Assembly (NCBI RefSeq): GCF_003255815.1
Contig: NC_037673.1
Coordinates: 175,218,045 to 175,282,044, forward strand
Reading direction: 5' to 3'
From: Theropithecus gelada
Taxonomy: Eukaryota; Chordata; Mammalia; Primates; Cercopithecidae
DNA: 64,000 bases
Both the position numbers and the translations under genes were made by a program. The notes under the pieces were generated by a model. The model saw only the letters and a list, made by a program, of their open reading frames with translations, did not search any database and was not told where the DNA came from. Each line of letters opens with the position of its first letter. Position 1 is the first letter of the stretch. Shown one piece after another: positions 12,150 through 24,446 of this stretch.

Positions 12150-12600
12150 CTAGTTATCCATTGCTGTAGGACAAATCACCCCAAAACGTCGTGTTAAGTG
12201 ACAATTTATTGTCTATCAGGAGCCCATTTGGGAGCTTAGCTGGGAAGTTCTTATTTGCTGTCTAATGGATGTGCAGTCAGAGCAGCTGGGGCTGAAGGCT
12301 AAACTGGGCTTCAAGGTGGCTGGCAGTTGCTGATGACTGCTGGGGGAGAGCTGGCTTGGGCTACTCCACAGGGCTTGGGCCTCTTACAGAATGGGGGTTG
12401 ATTTCCGAGAGGGAGTGTCCCAAGAGCAAGTATTCCAAGAGAGCTACGTGGAAGTTGCTGATCTTAAAAGCCAGCTTGAATTCTGCTGGATACTGTTGGT
12501 TGAGAATGAGTCCAATTTGGCCCATATTCAAGTGTAGTTTATCGAACTCTGAATGCCAAGGGCACAGTTCACTGGGGAACTGTGTATTGAGACTAGCTAC
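12150..12600. repeat. Old interspersed repeat, family unassigned
   Basis: Begins TTATCCATTGCTGTAGGACA AATCACCCCAAAAC, a widespread mammalian repeat opening, and ends CATATTCAAG. An open frame on each strand here lies inside the repeat and is not regarded as a gene. Confidence 0.35.
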
Positions 12601-13515
12601 CACATAACTTGAAGGACAGGGGCTTTACGAAACTCTGGTGTGAGGCAAGGAGATGACTTGGGGAGAAGCACAGAGTCTTCCTCCACTTGCTGGGTGCTTG
12701 AGAGAGACTCCGTCTTCAGGAAGAGGCTGCTCCAGCCAGCTAGAGCCATTGTGTATGTCAGTAAAAAGAACTAATAGAATTTGTCCAACTCAATCCTGGG
12801 TGAATTGAGAAGGAATAAAACAGAGATCCTGAAGCCTGATAACCCAGGGTGATGTGAACATGAAGGTTAATACGGAATGAGCTTAAAGGTTGTACATAAC
12901 AGCCTTGTCACCATCAGAGCTGCCTTCAGGCCGCTGCTGAATAGGAATGTGTCTCGTTAACAAAGCTATCAACCGTTTTCTCTCCTGTCTGTGTCTTCCC
13001 TTCTCATTCATCTCCCTAAATCTCCAGATAAAGAGAACATTGGTTCCTAACCGCAGTAAGGAAGTGCCCGGTAAATTATGTGTACCTTAAGATACATAGG
13101 CAGAGAAAGAATTAACAGTCATCTTTGTCAACACATTTTCTTTGCCTAAGTTCTATTGTTCAGACTCAACACTTCTCAACAGACTTGTTCAGAATCTAGG
13201 CAAAAAGAAAAATGTCCGTTTTCATGGCTTTCTAACAGGTCATTTTCAAAGCAGCCTGAAAAATGCAGAGTACGTTTTAACTTTTATAATGTGGTTGACA
13301 TGCCTGATGTACTTTATTCAAAGAAATTACTTAAAATGCCCTTCTTTTCATGTGGTTTGGGGCTATTACTGGCTGTCACATGATTGATGTTTTCTCATGA
13401 ATAGGTCCAGGAAAAATGAACAGGCCAGTTGTTTTCTAGACTGGCTCTTCATTGGGCCTGTCTGATGCTGCTTCATAATTAGATTTATGCTCTGTGGTTT
13501 TTTTGTTTGTTTTGG

Positions 13516-13826
13516 GTTTTTTTTTTTTTTTTTTTTTGACGGAGTCTTGCTCTGTCACCCAGGCTGGAGTGCAGTGGCGCCGTCTCAGCTCACTGCAGCC
13601 TCCACCTCCTGGGTTCAAGCAGTTTTCTGCCTCAGCCTCCCAAGTAGCTGAGATTACAGGCGCCCGCCACTACGCCCGGCTAATTTTTTTTTTTTTTTTG
13701 TATTTTTAGTAGAGATGGGCTTTCACTGTCTTGGGCCAGCTGTTCTTGAACTCCTGACCTCGTGATCCAACTGCCTTGGCTTCCCAAAGTGCTGGGATTA
13801 CAGGCGTGAGCCACCATGCCTGGCCT
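13516..13826 (-). mobile_element. Alu
   Basis: Antisense, poly(T) at the left, both arms. Confidence 0.92.
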
Positions 13827-14076
13827 ATGCTGTGCTTTTTTGGTAAGGAAACCATGGAAGTGATACTGTATTCTGAGTTCATCATCATACCCTATCGGGG
13901 GATTGTGACTTGTCCCAGTTGCTGGTCATTTTAACTTTGCTCTCTTCGTTCAGATGGTATCTGCCAGATTTTGCACTGTGAAGTTAAAACCTTCCTTTTA
14001 TAATCATCAGTATCTTAACATGAAATCCTATGAGTGTATATATATGTATTTTTACTTGTCAAACTTGATCTACTAA

Positions 14077-14370
14077 GGCCAGACACAGTGGTTCATGCCT
14101 GTATCCCAGCACTTTGGGAAGCTGAGGTGGGAGGATCGCTTGAGGCCCAGAGTTTGAGACCATAGGCAACATGGTGAGACCCCATCTCTACAAAAAAATA
14201 AAAAGTAAACTAGCTGTGCATGGTAGCATGTGCCTGCAGTCCCAGCTACTCAGGAGGCTGAAGTGTGTTGATCGCTTGAGCCTGGGAGTCTGAGGCAGCA
14301 ATGAGCTGTGATCGTGCCACTGCACTGCAGCCTGGGCCACAGAGCAAGACCCTGTCTCTAAAAATAATTT
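14077..14370 (+). mobile_element. Alu (AluJ-like)
   Basis: Sense; GGATCGCTTGAGGCC is AluJ-type. Confidence 0.9.
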
Positions 14371-14433
14371 TTAAAATAACATAATATAAAGTAAATTATA
14401 ATTATAAAACAATGTTTTAAAAACTTGATCCTC

Positions 14434-14740
14434 TGGCCGGGTGCGGTGGCTCACACCTGTAATCCCAGCACTTTGGGAGGCCAAGGCGGGTGGATCACCT
14501 GAGGTTGGGAGTTCGAAACCAGCCTGACCAACATGGAGAAATCCCATCTATACTAAAAAAATACAAAATTAGCCAGGCGTGGTTGTACATATGCCTGTAA
14601 TCCCAGCTACTTGGGAGGCTGAGTCAGGAGTATTGCTTTAACCCAGGAGGTGGAGGTTGCGATGAGCTGAGATTGTGCCATTGCACTCCAACCTGGTCAA
14701 CAAGAGAGAAACTCCATCTCAAAAAAATAAAAAAAAAAAA
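14434..14740 (+). mobile_element. Alu (AluS-like)
   Basis: Sense, both arms and tail. Confidence 0.92.
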
Positions 14741-15299
14741 TTGATCCTCTAGTTTCATCCATTGATGACACTTGCTTTAATCACTTATTATAATAGCTTC
14801 CAAATGAAGATTTTCTAATTCCATTGTTTCTTCTACACTTGTTAATTGGCTTTCTACATTGAAGAAGAGTTTTATATTCACTGTTTGTTTCTGTGATTCT
14901 AGAAGCATGGTTTTCTATTTTATTCAATGGCCTGTCATTGTTAATATCAATTATTTATTTTGATGCTGGAATTGTCCTAGGATTGGCCTTTGGGACCCCC
15001 TTTAGGCTGATTTCTGTGTCCTTTCTGTTATAGCAAGCTTGGAATTATATCCAAGATTTGTAATTCCAGTGTACTTGCTTCTGTCAGTGTAAGCAACGTA
15101 TGATTTCTGGACTAGATGACTTGGGCATTGTCCGGGAGGTGGAAATTAGAGGTATTCTGCTTTTCCTGTAGGATCTTGCTTTTCTTCCTCTTGCTCCATG
15201 TCTCTTCGATGCATGGATTCCCCACCACTGCCTTTCTGTGAGCAGTTCACCTGAGGCATGACCTTCCTGGGGCTGCCTTCTCACATTCTGCGTGTGCTT

Positions 15300-15780
15300 T
15301 ATCAAAATTCAAAGGGATAAAATACACATAACAAAAAATTTACCCTGTCGCCCATTTTTAAATGTACAATCTATTTCCAGATCTTTTTCATCATTTCAAA
15401 CAGAAACTCTGTACCCATTAAGCAGTAACTCCTCATTTCCTCCTTCCCAGGCCCTAGTACCTTCTATGCTGCCATCTTTATGGATTTTACTACTCTAGGT
15501 ACTTCTTATAAATGGAATAATACAATATTTGTTCTTTTATATCTGGCTTATTTCATTTAGCATATGTCTTCAGGGTTCCTTCGTGTTATAGCATATGCCA
15601 GAATTTCTTTCTTTAAGGCTGAATAGTATGTATTTTATGTATATACCACATTTTTAAAATCCATTGGTTGACATTTGCATCATTTGCACCTTTCAACAGT
15701 TGTGAAAAATGCTGCTGTGACAATTGGTGCACAAGTACCTGTTTGACCCTCAACTTTCAATTACTGTCCTTGTAGTTTTG
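15300..15780 (-). mobile_element. Antisense old L1 ORF2 end
   Basis: Antisense phrases TACTACTCTAGGTACTTCTT, ATATCTGGCTTATTTCATTT and TTTAAGGCTGAATAGTATGT are the L1 ORF2 3' end. Confidence 0.65.
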
Positions 15781-15789
15781 CCTTCTACA

Positions 15790-16815
15790 GAATGTCATAT
15801 AAATGCAAAACCCGTGTCATGCCTGTGGCAGGAGGTCTCAAAGCCACCAGCTTGCCAATGTCTGCTTTGTGATCTCTACTTAAGTCTAACGACACGGACT
15901 ATGGACGAGAGAAAATAAGCCATAGCATAACTTCAATTTATTTTAAGCAAATGAATTTAAAGACACAATTATAAGATTGTAGGTTTTCCATGACCCATTC
16001 TATGAATTTATAGGGCTGTGTTGGAAAGACCCAGATAGAACTTCCCCCTTTGGCGTCTGTATTTCAGCACCATCCTTTCTGCACATCTCCTCATGGAAGT
16101 CAGTTGAGTTCTTTTTCCCAAACAAATGTTTGCAATCAGTCTTCATTGTGTCTGTGCAATTCTAATCTTCCTTTAACCTTTTCAGTGTATATAGGACAGG
16201 AAAACGTCAACAGCTTACTACAGGTGACTGTCATTCAGGTGGAAGTCATGTCTGCATGACATTATAAACTGTTTAAAATGTCCCTGTGTGTGTTCCCCAA
16301 GTCTAGCTAGTCCATCAGCCCTGACCCACGGTTATACAGGAATGGACATCATTCAGATGATCACCTGATGAAGGGGATAAGGTTAAAGAGGAGCTATGAT
16401 TGGATTTGGAACACAATGCATATACTTCGCTTTAACCTTTCAAATTCCTGAGCACTGGTTGGGAACAACTCCCATTTCTCCATTTTCTCACTGTGAAGGG
16501 GAGGAAGGCGGGGAAGGAAAGGCACAGGGAGGATGAGGGGGAAGTAGGGAAACTCATTTGAGCCTCACCACATTGGACCCAGGGCCTGCTGGATCAGGTG
16601 AGTGGGTTTTTGACTACTGGATCAGTGCTGTACACACAGTGTAGATTTTTTTTTTAATGTAGATATTTATTGTTTAAAGAACAAACCACGTTAGAAAGTG
16701 GGAGAATATTCCTTCCAGAAATTGGATTATGTAAGCTTGAAATATAAACTTAAAGAGTTCTCCCAGAACACAGAGGAAAGTACAAAGAATTAAAATATAA
16801 GAATATCAGATATAT
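15790..16815. other. Intergenic, nothing recognised
   Basis: No gene, RNA or clear repeat seen. Confidence 0.5.
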
Positions 16816-17106
16816 GGCCAGGCACAGTGGCTCATGCTTGTAATCCCAGCACTTTGGGAGGCTGAGGCAGGTGGATCACAAGGTCAGGAGATCGAGACCA
16901 TCCTGGCTAACATGGTGAAATCCCGTCTCTCCTAAACATACAAAAAAAAAAAAAAAAAGCTGGGCATGGTGGCGGGTGCCTGTAGTCCCAGCTAACTCGG
17001 GAGGCTGAGGCAGGAGAATGGCGTGAACCCAGGAGGCAGAACTTGCAGTGAGCCGAGATTGTGCCACTGCACTCCAGCCTGGGTGACCAAGCGAGACTCC
17101 GTCTAA
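16816..17106 (+). mobile_element. AluY-like
   Basis: Sense; GGTCAGGAGATCGAGACCAT and GAATGGCGTGAACCC are AluY diagnostics. Confidence 0.93.
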
Positions 17107-17107
17107 A

Positions 17108-17184
<77 letters not shown>
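17107..17184 (+). repeat. (TA)n(GA)n microsatellite
   Basis: Follows the tail of the AluY-like copy at 16816: TA run, then a long GA run with one TTGA interruption. Both overlapping open frames here are low complexity. Confidence 0.95.
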
Positions 17185-17188
<4 letters not shown>

Positions 17189-17689
17189 CCCACTTTCTTA
17201 CAGACTAAAAGGTTTAAGGATTCAGGGTGGGAGAGTTTATCGGAGTCTTGCACTGCTCCTGTGTCTCTTTGTTGTGCTTGTCTGGAGGGAGAGTTGTGTG
17301 TCTGTTCCCGTACATCTTTCTGCAGCTGCAGGCACACCCCCAAGTCTGCTTGTAGCTTCCCTGTCTTAGTGCACCTGAAGGGAAAGGAATGTGCTTGTTA
17401 AGGCCCACTGGTTTACTGGGGCTCATTGTATGAGGGTGAAGTTTGGAAGTTACCTGAGACTTTCCCCCCACCTCCCTCTGTGCCCGAGCTGTCTTATCTG
17501 TGTTTCACTGTCTGCTGTTTCTGGTTCCTTGTAGTTAGAAGAAAAGTGATTTCCTTGAAATGCATGAGGCTAGAAAAGGAGCTGGAACTGAAAGTGCCAG
17601 TGTTTGTCCAAGATGATGGTGCTACTGCTCTGTCAAAAACAAGACAAAAACCCAATTTTTAAAAGTCAATGTAGGGAAGCAAACAAAAA

Positions 17690-18760
17690 GATTACCTGCA
17701 AAAGTAGAAAAATTACACTAGCCTCAGACTGATTGACCAAAAAAGGAAAACTCTATAAAATATTAGAAGAGGCTTATTCTCAGCCACACATGAGGATCAT
17801 GGCCCATGACACAGCCTCAGGAGGTCCTAAGAACATGCACCCAAGGTGGTTGGGTGACAGCTTGGTTTTACACATTTTTAGGGAGACAGAAGTTACAGAA
17901 AAAGACATATCAATACAGGTAAGGTGTACTTCGGTGCAGCCAGGACATCTTGAAGGTGGGGGTGGTGGTTGCTTCCAGGTTATAGGTGAATTCAAAGATT
18001 TTCTGATTGGCAGTTGGCTGAAAGAGTTAAACTTTGCCTGAAAAGTTAAAGTCAGCAGAAAGAAATGCTTAAGATAAAGGGGGTCAGGCGCAGTGGCTCA
18101 CGCCTGTAATCCCAGCACTTTGGGAGGCCAAGGCAGGCAGATCAAGAGGTTAGGAGATTGAGACCATCCTGGCCAATATGGGGAAACCCCATCTCTACTA
18201 AATACAAAAAATGAGTAGGGGCATAGTGGCATGCGGCTGTAGTCCCAGCTACTGGGGAGGCTGAGGCAGGGGAATTGCTTGAAACGAGGAGTCAGAGCTT
18301 GCAGTGAGCTGAGATTGCATCACTGCACTCCAGCCTGGTGACAGAGCAAGACTCCGTCTCAAAAAAAAAAAAAAAAAGGGTTATCTTATCCCCCCTTAAA
18401 GTACTTATATTTATAGGGATACTTACATCTTTAAGTATTTCTATTTATTTCCTATATCCTAAAGGGAAGTCAAGGTTCTTGTTATATAGATGAATCCTCC
18501 AGGTAGCAGGCTCCAGAAAGAAAGGATGGTAATGGATGGTAAGTGTATTTTATTGGACCTTAAAACGAGTCAGACTCCTTGGAAAAGACCTGGTAAGGGA
18601 AGGAGATTCTCTACAGATACACGTGGCCCCCACGAGAGATGGCTTTGCAGGACCATTTCAAAATATGTCAAAGAAAATATATTTTGGGGTAAAATACTTC
18701 AGTTTCCTTCAGAGCCTGCCATCTGTCCTGTGGTGCAATACCAGAGTCAGGTTGGAATTT
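17690..18760 (-). mobile_element. Antisense ERV1-type LTR copy, interrupted by an Alu
   Basis: The minus strand reads TATAAAACCAAGCTG-like sequence, then CACCTTGGGTGCATG and GGACCTCCTGAGGCTGTG, an LTR promoter and polyadenylation region. CTGATTGGCAGTTGGCTGAA recurs in inverted form near 37410-37456, and the part near 18650-18735 is related to 26290-26375. A plus-strand Alu sits at 18080-18378. Confidence 0.5.
18080..18378 (+). mobile_element. Alu
   Basis: Sense, inserted in the LTR copy at 17690-18760. Confidence 0.92.
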
Positions 18761-19040
18761 GGTATCTCATTGCTGCAAAGAGTCTTTTTTTTTCTCTCTA
18801 AAGGTCTCTATTTTAATATTGCTGGTCAGTTGTGCCTAAACTCCAGAGGGAGGAGGGTATTAGGCGGCATGTCCAGCCTCTGCTTCCCATCATGGCCTGA
18901 ACTGGGTTTTCAGGTTTCTTTGGGATCCCCTTGGTCAAGAGGGGAATCCATTCGGTTGGTGGTGGGGCTTAGAATTTTATTTTTGGCCTAGAGATTTCCC
19001 CATAAAATGAAGAGAGGCCTGTGGAATAGAGCCTCTATAT

Positions 19041-20179
19041 TTTTATCATTCCCACTCTTCAGACATTTCATATTTCCTCCTTTGCACAGTTATCTCCCAA
19101 ACAAAAATTTTGAAAAAACACACTTTTCCGGCAAATGAGAGAGTACAAAGAAAAAGTCAACTGTGACAGTGTGAAAAGAAACAGAAATACAAAGACGAAA
19201 AGAAAAACAAAACTAGGAAAGTGGTAGAGAAAGATTCATGGCTTATAAAGACACAAGTTAAATATAAATTTAATTATAAATAAATATAGATTATAAAACT
19301 CAAGGAACCTGCCAGAATTCATAGTTGAAAGAGAAAATGGAGCATGCAGCTGTGAAAATTGGATCCTGTGGCCATAGACTACTAGCTCCTACTATTAAAT
19401 CTCTGAATGGGTCAGACAGGAAAGTAGATTTGCATTTAGTTTAGTGTGTAAAGGAACTCAGAAGATTTAGGTTAATTTAAAAGATTTTAGTAATTATAAA
19501 AATAGAGCAGAAAGAATATTTTTAAATAATGTAATATAATTACCAAGACTGTTTGAAAAGAGTAAATATACCTTATAGTTGAAAAAACATATTCTGAGTG
19601 TTCTTAACATCCTTTTCCATATTTGACTTTTGAGCTTTTCACAGTTCTTTTTGTTTTGGGGGCTCTTTTTTGGTTCTTGCTGCTAATGGTTAACCAGGGC
19701 CTGCTTGAAACAATAAGCCCTTCAGTGTACCACCTATGAGTTTGTGTATGCATTTGCGTTTATGTACAGTGTGTACAATCGTGGAATTATAGCAAAAAGG
19801 AAATTCATCAAAAGTTAACGATGCCTATTAGGTGCTGATATTACCCATAATAAGGAATGTGATACTTACCTTTTTATGACTCTGGACTTACCTGTTAATT
19901 ATGATAAACCTATATGAATTATATAAACATGGCATTCACATCAGTGGCTGAAATGGAATTGCAATGTAGCAAGAGAAAATGGACTATTTTCAAATACTAA
20001 TAAAATTATTTTTATAAGTATAAATTCAAACCTTTTATGTGGGTTCTTTTGGATTTCCATTGTTTTAAGAAAAATAGTATAGTTGATAAATTTTTACCAT
20101 TCCCACTCTTCATACATTTCATATTTCTTCTGTTGCATGGTTATCTCCCATACAAAAATCTTGAAGAAACACCCTTTTC
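19041..20179 (+). repeat. Pair of 88-bp direct repeats (19041-19128 and 20092-20179)
   Basis: Both contain ATTCCCACTCTTCA and ACATTTCATATTTC and TTATCTCCCA; by eye 77 of 88 bases agree. The sequence between is AT rich with no gene seen. Flanks do not match. Confidence 0.75.
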
Positions 20180-20290
20180 TTTTTTGCTTGGAGACTAAAT
20201 TTTATTCATTCTTCTTATTTTCTGATAGATTGCACCTACTGTGTGTGTCTCATTCAAACAAATTTAGATATCACTTAAAGAAGATCTTTT

Positions 20291-20583
20291 TGTTTTCTTT
20301 TGAGATGGGGTTTCTATGGCCAAGGCTGGAGTGCAGTGGTGTAATCACAGCTCACTGCAGCCTCAACCTCCTGGGCTCAAGCAATCCTCCCACCTCAGCT
20401 TCCTGATTAGCTGGGACTATAGGCATGCACCAGCATGCTGACTAATTTTTTTTATAAATTTTTGTAGAAATGGGGTCCCACTGTGTTGGCCCGACTGGTC
20501 TTGAACCCTGGGCTCAAGTCATCCTTCCATCTCAGCCTCCCAAAGTGCTGGGGGGTTACAGGTGTGAGCCATCATGCCTGGCC
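20291..20583 (-). mobile_element. Alu (AluJ-like)
   Basis: Antisense; CTGCAGCCTCAACCTCCTGG is AluJ-type. Confidence 0.9.
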
Positions 20584-21814
20584 ATAGATTTTGTAATTTA
20601 AACTTTCTTCTTTTCTATACTGTCTGCAGTACAATATCTTATGATACCAAGATGGTAGATTTTTTCCCCCTGTGTTTACCCTAATCTCTATGTAAACATC
20701 TGCACTGTTGATTTTCAGCCCAGTCATGCCCTGATGCCTGGTAATGGCCAAGAAGCAGGAGAAACTTCTGAGCAGAGGAGCTGGTTGGACAAGGCCTAAC
20801 CCTGGCTGTTGGTGAGATACGGTTGAGAGTTTTCTTAAAGGTTTAGACACGCCAAGCTAGGAATGGAACAGACGCACTTCCAGCTCTGAGCGCTGTACTC
20901 ACTAGCCCTTTGGGGCTGTTCTTTCCCTAGCCTCAGGCAGTTTCCTCACATACACATACTGATCAGGGCTCAACCGAATCCTCAAGGAGTGCTCTCCAAA
21001 ATCCCCTGGTCCTCTGTCTCTGCAGCTCTCTCCTCTCCGGCACTCTGCCCTGTGAACTCAAGCTGTCTTGAATTTCCCAGACTCCCAGCTTTATCTCGTC
21101 AAGTCAGGAAACCACTGGGCTCTGTGTGGGTTCCTCCTACCTGAGCTTGCTCCAGACACGACTCCTTGGCTTCCTGTTTCCCAGGATTTACTGTCCAATG
21201 TCTTGAGTGTCATCATTTCATTCTTCCTTCCAGGATTTTTAGTTGCTTCAGGTAGGAAGGTAAATCTGGACCTTGTTTCTCCAGTTTGACCATTGGTAGT
21301 TCCAGGATCATAGCTCATAATTTTATTGACAAGATGCTGATTTTAAAATACAAGTTAACATTCCAAATATATGTTGGGGTAAAAACTCTTTATGTGCTCT
21401 GTTGGTTGGAATTCAACCATTGCCTCAGCCTCCCAAAGTGCTGGGATTACAGGCATGAGCCACCACTCCTGGCTCAGCTTTTTTCTTATTATCAGGACAG
21501 GAATGATGACTTCCAAGCTTTTTACATACAGACCAGAAGTCTGGTAAACACCTTGTTTGTTCTTGGCTTTCAGGATACTATGGAGTGTTTTCTACACCAA
21601 CAACTGATTCCCCACTTCTCTGATCACCGACTGGGTGTTCAACAATCCATGCAATTCTGACACTAATTACCCAGAGTTAATGGCAAACTCCACAGATTTA
21701 AGGCTTCAGTTCTGTAAGATTGCCCCTTCATCAGACACTAGTCTTGAGTCCCAGACACCTGTACTTCTGATGAACAGGATATAAATCAGGGGTTCCTCTG
21801 ACCCCCATCTCAGG
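20584..21814. other. Intergenic, nothing recognised
   Basis: Apart from a 60-base Alu remnant, no feature. Open frames up to 124 codons contain Alu sequence or lack any domain. Confidence 0.5.
21415..21476 (-). mobile_element. Short Alu fragment
   Basis: Only CCTCAGCCTCCCAAAGTGCT through GAGCCACCACTCCTGGC remains. Confidence 0.8.
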
Positions 21815-22189
21815 TTCAATAATTTGCGAGAATGATACACAGAACTTAGGAAACACTTTACTTATGTTTATTGGGTATATATTAATAAATGATAGAACTC
21901 GGAACAGCCAGATGAAAGAGGTGAATTGTGCAGGGTATGGGGGAGGGGCTGTGAGCTGCCACACGCCTCAGAGTACACCTGCTCCCAGCACCTGCATGTG
22001 CTCACCAGCCCCAAAGCTCATCAAGTCTCTTTGTTGAAGGGTTTTTATAGAGAGTAGTTTCCAGTGCCCCTCCCACCCAGAGGTCAGTGGGTGGGGCTGA
22101 AAGTTCCAAGCCTGTAATCCCTTAGTCTTTATGGTGACCAGCCTATCCTGAGGCTCCCTAGCAGCCCCATCCTAAGTTGCCTCATTAGC
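21815..22189 (-). mobile_element. Older LTR-like repeat, part 1 (split by the solo LTR)
   Basis: Resembles an old LTR (CACCCAGAGGTCAGTGGG, GGGGCTGAAAGTTCCAAG). Its continuation appears after the inserted LTR at 23258. Family and strand are uncertain. Confidence 0.4.
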
Positions 22190-23257
22190 TATCAGGGGAA
22201 TCAGCCCCCAGTATTTCAGCGTAGGTTATTTTCTGTTTTCCGTAAGTGTTGGCTTGTCTGAGAAATAAAGAGTACAAAGAGAAATTTTACAGGCTGGGTG
22301 TCTGGGGGAGACATCACATCGGCAGGTTCTGTGATGCCCCCTGAACTGCAAAACCAGCAAGTTTTTATTAGGGATTTCAAAAGGGGAGGGGGGTACAAAT
22401 AGGGAGTGGGTCACAGAGATCACATGCTTCAAAAGGCAATAAAATATCACAAGGCAAATGCCAGGGCAAGATCACAAGGCCAGGGCAAAATTAGAATTAC
22501 TGATGAGGTTCCATGTCCTGCTGGGCACACATTGTCATTGATAAACATCTTAACAGGAAACCAGGTTTGAGAGCAGACAACCAGTCTGACTAGAATTTGC
22601 CAGGCTGGAATTTCCTAATCCTAGCAAGCCTGAGAATGCTGCAGGAGACCAGGGCGTATTTCATCCCTTATCGTTAGCTGCATAAGGCAGCCACTCCCAG
22701 AGGGGCCATTTTAGAGACCCCCCCCCCCGAGAATGCATTCCTTTCCCAGGGCTATTCCTTGCTGAGAAAAGAATTCAGTGATATTTCTCCTATTCCTTTC
22801 TGCAAGAAGAGAAATATGACTTTATTCTGCCCACCCCCGCAGACAGTCAGACCTTATGGTTATCTCCCTTGTTCTCTGAAAATTACTGTTATCCTGTTAT
22901 TTTCAAGGTGCCCAGATTTCATATTGTTCAAACACACATGCTTTACAAACAATTTGTGCAGATAACGCAATCATCACAGGGTTCTGAGGTGGCATACATC
23001 CTCAGCTTGCGAAGATGACGGGATTAAGAGATTAAAGACAGGCATAGGAAATTATAAGAGTATTGATTGGGGAAGTGATAAATGTCCATGAAATCTTCAC
23101 AATTTATGTTCAGAGATTGCAGTAAAGACAGGCATAAGAAATTATAAAAGTATTAATTTGGGGAACTATTAAACGTCCATGAAATCTTCACAGTTTATGT
23201 TCTTCTGCTGTGGTTTCAGCCAGTCCCTCCATTTGGGGTCCCTGACTTCCCTCAAGA
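22190..23257 (-). mobile_element. Solo LTR of a HERV-K-class endogenous retrovirus
   Basis: About 1.07 kb, antisense. On the minus strand it begins AAGTCAGGGACCCCAAATGG and near its end carries an AATAAAAAC polyadenylation region, then TTTGTACTCTTTATTTCTC and CTGAAATACTGGGGG. No internal retroviral genes adjoin it. ATTAGC occurs at both edges (22184-22189 and 23258-23263), fitting a 6-bp target duplication. I cannot fix the subfamily (MER11- or LTR14-like). Confidence 0.7.
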
Positions 23258-23520
23258 ATTAGCATAAATCAGGTGTGACCAAAAGGGCTTGTTATGAATG
23301 ACAAAGATGGTTCTATCACCTCTGTAACTTAGGAAGTTCCAAGGGCTTTAGAAGCTTTGTACAGAACCCAAATGTAACAAAGGATGCTTCTATCGCCCTT
23401 ATCTTTCATGAAATTACAAAGTTCTAGGATCTCTGTGCCAGGAACTGGTGACAAGGACCAAATACCTTTCTTATACCACAAGATACCATATTCTGTTGAA
23501 CTGCCTTGGCATTCTTTTTT
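23258..23520 (-). mobile_element. Older LTR-like repeat, part 2
   Basis: Continues the element interrupted at 22189 (GGTTCTATCACCTCTGTAAC, GACCAAATACCTTTCTTATA). This is typical wording of mammalian LTRs, with the subfamily unassigned. Confidence 0.35.
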
Positions 23521-23607
23521 ACTAGTTCCTCCTCATGTTCCCAGTCTTTAAAAAAGAAAATGCTTCAAAGGTGAAGTCTTTGGACCACTTGTCTTTTCTG
23601 TCTTTTT

Positions 23608-23905
23608 TTTTTCTGTTGTTGTTGTTGAGACAGAATTTCATTCTTGTCACCCAGGATGGAGGGCAATGGTGCAATCTTGGCTCACTGCAACCTCCACCTC
23701 CCAGGTTCAAGTGATTCTCCTGCCTCAGCCTCCTGAGTAGCTGGTACTACAGGTGTGTGCCACCACGCTGGGCTAATTTTTGTATTAGTACAGACGGAGT
23801 TTAACCGTGTGGTACAGGCTGGTCTCAAACTCCTGACCTCAGACGATCCACCTGCCTTGGCCTCCCAAAGTGCTGGGATTACAGGCTTGAGCCACCGCAC
23901 CTGGC
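23608..23905 (-). mobile_element. Alu
   Basis: Antisense, both arms. Confidence 0.92.
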
Positions 23906-23999
23906 TGTCTTGTCTGCTTTAATCCTACCCTTCTAATCTCATGTTTTTAATACTATTTACATGAATGATTACCAAATTTATTTTACCAGCCCTGACTTT

Positions 24000-24446
24000 G
24001 GACCTGAATTCCAGACTCATCTATACAACGGCCTCTGCAGCATCCTGCTGGATATCTAAAAGACTTTTCAAATTTAACACATTCACAACTTATTTCTGAC
24101 ATCTTCTCCTCCATCCCTAGACCTTGGCCCCCCAAGACCTGCATCCTGTAGTTTTCCCAGTCTCGGTTAACAGCAGTTTACTTCCTTCAGTTTCTCAGGC
24201 CCAAAATTTCAGGATCATCTTTGAGTCCTTTCTTCTATGCCAACCATCAGCTCCATTTTCAAAATAGATCCAGACTCCACCACTTCTCATAATTCTTCTC
24301 AGTTCAAACCGCTTTCTTCTCTCACAGAGATGACCACAATAGCCTAGCGAGTCCTAGTCTGTCTGCTTTTTCCTTTGACCCTTCATTTTAGTCTCAGCAC
24401 AGCAGTCAGTGATTATTTAAAAACGGAATCAGAGTGTGTCTCTTTT
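24000..24446 (+). mobile_element. L2 fragment
   Basis: Matches LINE-2 3' region phrases (CTGCTGGATATCTAAAAGAC, GAGTCCTTTCTTCTATGCCA, TCAGTGATTATTTAAAAACG). Confidence 0.55.

Noticed and set aside
17061..17369. Arg/Glu-repeat protein
   Set aside because: Direct translation of a GA microsatellite after an Alu tail.
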